10,301 nucleotides of DNA from an uncultured Prochlorococcus sp. (GTDB lineage: Bacteria; Cyanobacteriota; Cyanobacteriia; PCC-6307; Cyanobiaceae), in the NCBI GenBank assembly GCA_902572065.1, contig CACGEL010000026.1, forward strand, positions 1 through 10,301, written 5' to 3'. The notes beneath the pieces were generated by a model. The model did not search any database. It saw only the letters and a program-made list of their open reading frames with translations, and had not been told where the DNA came from. The position numbers and the translations under genes are program-made. Below are positions 7,377 to 10,301 of the stretch, piece by piece (positions within the stretch are counted from its first letter, which is position 1; every line of letters begins with the position of its first letter).

Positions 7377-7555
7377 GCGGGCTAAAGTCTGTAAACTCCA
7401 CGAGGATTTAGTCCGCCCTTGATTCTGATATCTACTAATTTAATTACTTTAATTCATAAATAATTTATTTAAATTGCAATTACACTATAAAAGTTTATCT
7501 ACAATATTTACTTGACCACTATGAATAAATGACCAGTAAACTTAATTTACTGTTT
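7377..7555 (+). ncRNA. Candidate small RNA with a 10-bp 5' hairpin
   Basis: GCGGGCTAAA (7377-7386) pairs with TTTAGTCCGC (7407-7416) around a 20-base loop. The one non-Watson-Crick pair is G7381 with T7412, which is a G-U wobble in a plus-strand RNA but a C-A mismatch on the minus strand, so the plus strand is favoured. It sits right after a near-consensus promoter in otherwise AT-rich DNA. A second hairpin, CAGTAAA/TTTACTG (7534-7540 and 7546-7552) followed by TTT, may be the 3' end; that end is a guess. It lacks the GGAAACA motif of the Yfr2 family. A 16-codon frame from ATG 7372 also spans the hairpin and is the alternative reading. Confidence 0.45.
7534..7552. repeat. Short inverted repeat (hairpin or operator-like)
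   Basis: CAGTAAA and TTTACTG form a perfect 7-base inverted repeat around CTTAA. An overlapping second repeat, AGTAAAC (7535-7541) with GTTTACT (7551-7557), gives two alternative pairings. It could be a weak terminator for the upstream candidate RNA or a protein-binding site. The T run after it is short. Confidence 0.35.
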
Positions 7556-7557
7556 AC

Positions 7558-7857
7558 TAGAAATCTGCAAAGTACTATTAACTTAATTCTTTTGTAGAAT
7601 TTAGTAATATAGGATATACAATAAAAATGCTTTACTAGATAACAAAATATCTTTAAAAGGTTAACCGTTTAATGTAAACTTGTATCCCATTAACTTAATT
7701 GACTCGCGAAAAAGGTAACTTTACTATTTTTTCATTCAAATTTATCAAATTTCAGCACGTAATTTAACTTTTTTCTTTTTAAATAATATATTTTAATTTT
7801 AAACTGAACTTTTAATTCCTTATTATTTAACTAAAGTTTTACAAGTTGGATTAGTAA
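7558..7857. other. AT-rich stretch upstream of the truncated ABC gene
   Basis: No gene is supported. The DNA is extremely AT-rich and full of stops. Near its end, 7803-7856 is open in a frame one base away from the ABC gene and reads TELLIPYYLTKVLQVGLV, which resembles the membrane part of an exporter N-terminus. The last 50 bases may therefore be frameshifted ABC sequence. Confidence 0.4.
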
Positions 7858-9462
7858 GCTGGAAAATTAATCCCTGCAATAGGCTCAGGAGATATTTCAA
7901 GTGTTTCTAAGATAATAACTAGCACTCTTGTTATTTTTTTAATTCAAAAAATTGCTCAATTTGGTCAAGATGTTTATATTGCAAAACCTTCATTAGAAAT
8001 TAGTGAGGTAATGAGACAAAAATTATTTAGTAATATTCACAAAATAAAAATGATGTTTATAAGCAATATCTCTGCAGGTGATATTACTTATAGGCTTACT
8101 GAAGACGCTGACAGAGTAAGTGAAGTGATTTATAAAACTTTTCAAGGCACATTGCCCTCTCTTTTGCAGTTATTAGCAGTAATTATTTATATGTTTTACT
8201 TAGATTGGTCATTAACATTATCGACTTTCATTTTAGCTCCAATTGTTATCTTTTCAGTAAATATTTTTGGAAAGAAAGTTTTAAAGGCATCTGAAAAAAG
8301 TCAAGAATCAACAAGTGATTTGGCAGGTTTGATTGGAGAATCTATAAACGGTATGTCAACTATAAGAGCATTTGCAGCAGAAAAATGGATTAAAGATAGA
8401 TTCAATAAAAGGTTGAGGAATAATAAAAATGCAAAATACAAAACACTTAAATTACTTGCTTTTCAGCATCCAGTTGTGGGATTTATTGAAGCATTTGGAA
8501 TATTAGCAATCTTAGGTTTAGGAACATTAAGAATAAGCCAAGGTTTATTAACAAGTGAAGAATTTAGCAGCTTTTTTGCAGCCATACTTATGCTTATTGA
8601 CCCAATCAGCCAAATCAGCACTAATTTCAATGACTATAAGCAAGCAGAGGCTTCATTGAAGAGATTAAGAAAGATAAATTTAGAACCTATAGAACAGGAT
8701 GAAAAAAATTTAAACAATTTATCAAAAATTGATGGAAAAATAGAGTTCAGAAATGTAAGTTTTGAATATAAAAAGGGTAATAAAGTTTTAAAAGATATAA
8801 CTTTAGAAATTTCAAAAGGAAAGGTGATTGCATTCGTTGGATCTTCAGGTGCTGGTAAAAGTACAATGATGGCATTGATCTTAAAATTTATATCTCCTAT
8901 GACAGGGAAGATTTATATTGACGATAAAGAAATAAATACTATTAGCTCGGTAGATTTAAGAAAAAACATAGCTTTAGTGCAACAACAACCTTTTTTATTC
9001 TCTGGACGAATTATTGAAGTAATAAAAATGGGGCGAAACTTTAGCGAGGAGGAGGTAATCGAGTCGGCCAAGATTGCTAATGCCCATAAATTTATTCAAA
9101 AGCTTCCAAGTAAATACGAAACAATAATAAGTGAAAGAGGTACAAACTTATCAGGAGGTCAGATTCAGAGAATAGCTATTGCTAGAGCAATTTTAGGAAA
9201 TCCATCAATTCTTTTATTGGATGAGGCTACTAGTGCATTAGATGCAGAATCAGAAGCAGAGGTTCAAAAAGGGTTAAATCAAGCAATGAATAATAGAACT
9301 GTTATTATTATTGCTCATAGATTATCTACTACTCAGGGCGCAGATAAAATTGTTCTTTTTGATAAAGGTAAAATTATGGATAGCGGCAAACATATCGATT
9401 TATTTAATAAAAATGCTATTTATAAAGAATTATGTGAAAAACAGTTGATTAAGATAATATGA
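7858..9462 (+). CDS. ABC exporter, fused permease-ATPase (MsbA/MdlB type), 5'-truncated or frameshifted
   Basis: An ABC transporter half-molecule that would dimerise in the membrane to export a lipid, peptide or drug; the substrate cannot be told. The frame is open from 7858 (AGKLIPAIGSGDISSV...), but the first standard start is ATG 8011, which lies just after a membrane span and is not the natural start. Counting from ATG 8011, the nucleotide-binding domain has Walker A GSSGAGKST (277-285), Q-loop VQQQPFLFSG, signature LSGGQ (380-384), Walker B and D-loop LLLDEATSALD (401-411) and H-loop AHRL (His436). Membrane spans include KIITSTLVIFLIQKI, LLQLLAVIIYMFYL and TFILAPIVIFSVNIF. From 7858 the product is 534 residues against about 580-600 usual, so the first span and about 45-60 residues are missing. 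TAA 7855-7857 blocks the frame upstream. The ATPase part looks intact. DUF6447 follows 30 bases later. Confidence 0.9.
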   Translation, partial: AGKLIPAIGSGDISSVSKIITSTLVIFLIQKIAQFGQDVYIAKPSLEISEVMRQKLFSNIHKIKMMFISNISAGDITYRLTEDADRVSEVIYKTFQGTLPSLLQLLAVIIYMFYLDWSLTLSTFILAPIVIFSVNIFGKKVLKASEKSQESTSDLAGLIGESINGMSTIRAFAAEKWIKDRFNKRLRNNKNAKYKTLKLLAFQHPVVGFIEAFGILAILGLGTLRISQGLLTSEEFSSFFAAILMLIDPISQISTNFNDYKQAEASLKRLRKINLEPIEQDEKNLNNLSKIDGKIEFRNVSFEYKKGNKVLKDITLEISKGKVIAFVGSSGAGKSTMMALILKFISPMTGKIYIDDKEINTISSVDLRKNIALVQQQPFLFSGRIIEVIKMGRNFSEEEVIESAKIANAHKFIQKLPSKYETIISERGTNLSGGQIQRIAIARAILGNPSILLLDEATSALDAESEAEVQKGLNQAMNNRTVIIIAHRLSTTQGADKIVLFDKGKIMDSGKHIDLFNKNAIYKELCEKQLIKII

Positions 9463-9492
9463 TTATGTTTTATTTAATAACAGATAAAAATC

Positions 9493-9711
9493 ATGATTGA
9501 AAAAAACACTGAGAATAATAGTCCAGTATTAACATTTGAGGGTAACAAATATAATATTAACGATTTATCAACTGATACAAAAGAAATAATTAAAGGATTA
9601 CAAATAGCAGAAACTCAATTAAAAATGCATGAAGACACTCTTAAGTTGTTATCTATTGGTAGAAAATCCTTAGCTAACCAATTAAGAGAGAAACTTAAAA
9701 ATTATGAGTAG
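9493..9711 (+). CDS. DUF6447 family small protein (72 residues)
   Basis: A small soluble protein matching the cyanobacterial DUF6447 pattern: a short strand with an F-x-G-x-K-Y element (LTFEGNKYNINDLS, 13-26), then a helix TKEIIKGLQIAETQLKMHED (29-48), then a helix TLKLLSIGRKSLANQLREKL (49-68). The helices look like a coiled hairpin; the function is unknown. ATG 9493 is the only sensible start, 30 bases after the ABC exporter stop, so the two may be co-transcribed. It converges on carB, with only 3 bases between the two stop codons. Confidence 0.82.
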   Translation: MIEKNTENNSPVLTFEGNKYNINDLSTDTKEIIKGLQIAETQLKMHEDTLKLLSIGRKSLANQLREKLKNYE

Positions 9712-9714
9712 TTT

Positions 9715-10301
9715 TTAGTAGTTCTGAATTTCCTGAAGAGATAGTGTATCAAATTTATTTATCTGTAAAGATTTAATTGCTTGCAAAGCTGCTTTTGCTG
9801 CCGGAATAGTGGTGAAAGTTGGAATATTATATTCTAAAGCTGCTCTTCTAAGATAAGTATCATCATGAAAAGCTAGAGAACCAACTGGTGTATTTATAAC
9901 TAATTGGATAAGACCCGAACGAATTAAATCTTCAATATTAGGTCTTCCTTCATGTACTTTCAAAACTTCATTTACTTCAATACCTAAATTTAATAAATAT
10001 CTAGCAGTACCCTTAGTTGCAATTAATTTAAAATCTAACACTATTAGTTCTCTCGCGATTTCTTCTAATTTTTCTTTATCTAAATCATTCGTAGATAAAA
10101 AAGCAACACCTTCTGAAGGGACTCCATTTCCTGCAGATAATTCAGATTTCGCATAAGCCAAACCAAAATTCTTAGCCAAACCCATCACTTCACCAGTTGA
10201 GCGCATCTCGGGACCAAGTAAAGTATCAGAACCAGGAAACCTTTTGAAAGGCAAAACTGCTTCTTTAACTGCTTGAAATTTTGGAATTATTTCCTTAGTA
10301 A
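9715..10301 (-). CDS. carB: Carbamoyl-phosphate synthetase large subunit, C-terminal ~195 codons (runs off the right edge)
   Basis: The minus-strand frame enters from the right edge as TKEIIPKFQAVKEAVLPFKR, continues FPGSDTLLGPEMRSTGEVMG, and ends at TAA (plus-strand 9715-9717). There is no start here; the TTG inside VLPFKRF is internal. The first part is the end of the second ATP-grasp half. The rest is the MGS-like allosteric domain, with a FLSTNDLDKEKLEEIARELI helix, the LIATKGTARYL loop, KVHEGRPNIEDLI and VINTPVGSLAFHDD. In E. coli this domain binds UMP, IMP and ornithine; similar control here is inference. Against the 1-2571 piece it continues the same protein after a gap of about 43-44 codons and does not overlap it. 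Convergent with DUF6447. Confidence 0.96.
   Translation of the reverse strand, partial: TKEIIPKFQAVKEAVLPFKRFPGSDTLLGPEMRSTGEVMGLAKNFGLAYAKSELSAGNGVPSEGVAFLSTNDLDKEKLEEIARELIVLDFKLIATKGTARYLLNLGIEVNEVLKVHEGRPNIEDLIRSGLIQLVINTPVGSLAFHDDTYLRRAALEYNIPTFTTIPAAKAALQAIKSLQINKFDTLSLQEIQNY

Overview
The window looks like a piece of a high-light-adapted Prochlorococcus (marine picocyanobacterium). The DNA is very AT-rich (roughly 30% GC by eye). Genes are short and tightly packed, and several belong to families typical of cyanobacteria: DUF3318, CGLD27/DUF1230, DUF3721 and DUF6447. The proteins read like Prochlorococcus versions of their families. This is recognition from memory, not a database match.

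Layout. Positions 1-2571 (minus) hold the first 857 codons of carB, the large subunit of carbamoyl-phosphate synthetase. A 108-base divergent spacer leads to a tight plus-strand operon: DUF3318 membrane protein, ribosome silencing factor RsfS, CGLD27 membrane protein, and an asparaginase-II family enzyme (2680-5123). An initiator tRNA-fMet follows with its own extended -10 promoter and an intrinsic terminator (5155-5274). Next come three small genes: an 84-residue membrane-anchored hypothetical, a minus-strand DUF3721 probable lipoprotein, and a 61-residue hypothetical (5520-6230). From 6231 to 7857 there is no intact normal-sized gene. That stretch holds a likely 36-codon ORF, a coding-like minus-strand frame with no start codon (6977-7186), and a good promoter placed directly before a strong hairpin, which is probably a small RNA gene (7342-7416 and beyond). 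An ABC exporter lacking its N-terminus (7858-9462) and a DUF6447 gene (9493-9711) follow. The window closes with the last ~195 codons of carB on the minus strand (9715-10301).

The main structural surprise is that both ends lie in carB. The left edge stops inside the second ATP-grasp domain. The right edge resumes the same reading frame about 43-44 codons further along and runs to the natural stop. The two parts do not overlap and together make one nearly complete carB with about 130 bases missing. The window is therefore a circular permutation of a chromosomal segment in the order ABC exporter > DUF6447 > < carB, DUF3318 > rsfS > CGLD27 > asparaginase > tRNA-fMet. This fits a circular contig of about 10.4 kb, one unit of a tandem duplication, or a chimeric assembly. 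I see no replication, partition, integrase or transposase gene, which argues against a self-maintaining plasmid. The truncated ABC exporter places the likely abnormal junction in the decayed stretch before 7858.

Functionally the window is mostly housekeeping: carbamoyl phosphate for arginine and pyrimidines, amide-nitrogen recycling by asparaginase, control of ribosome activity by RsfS, translation initiation by tRNA-fMet, and envelope or thylakoid proteins of poorly known role.
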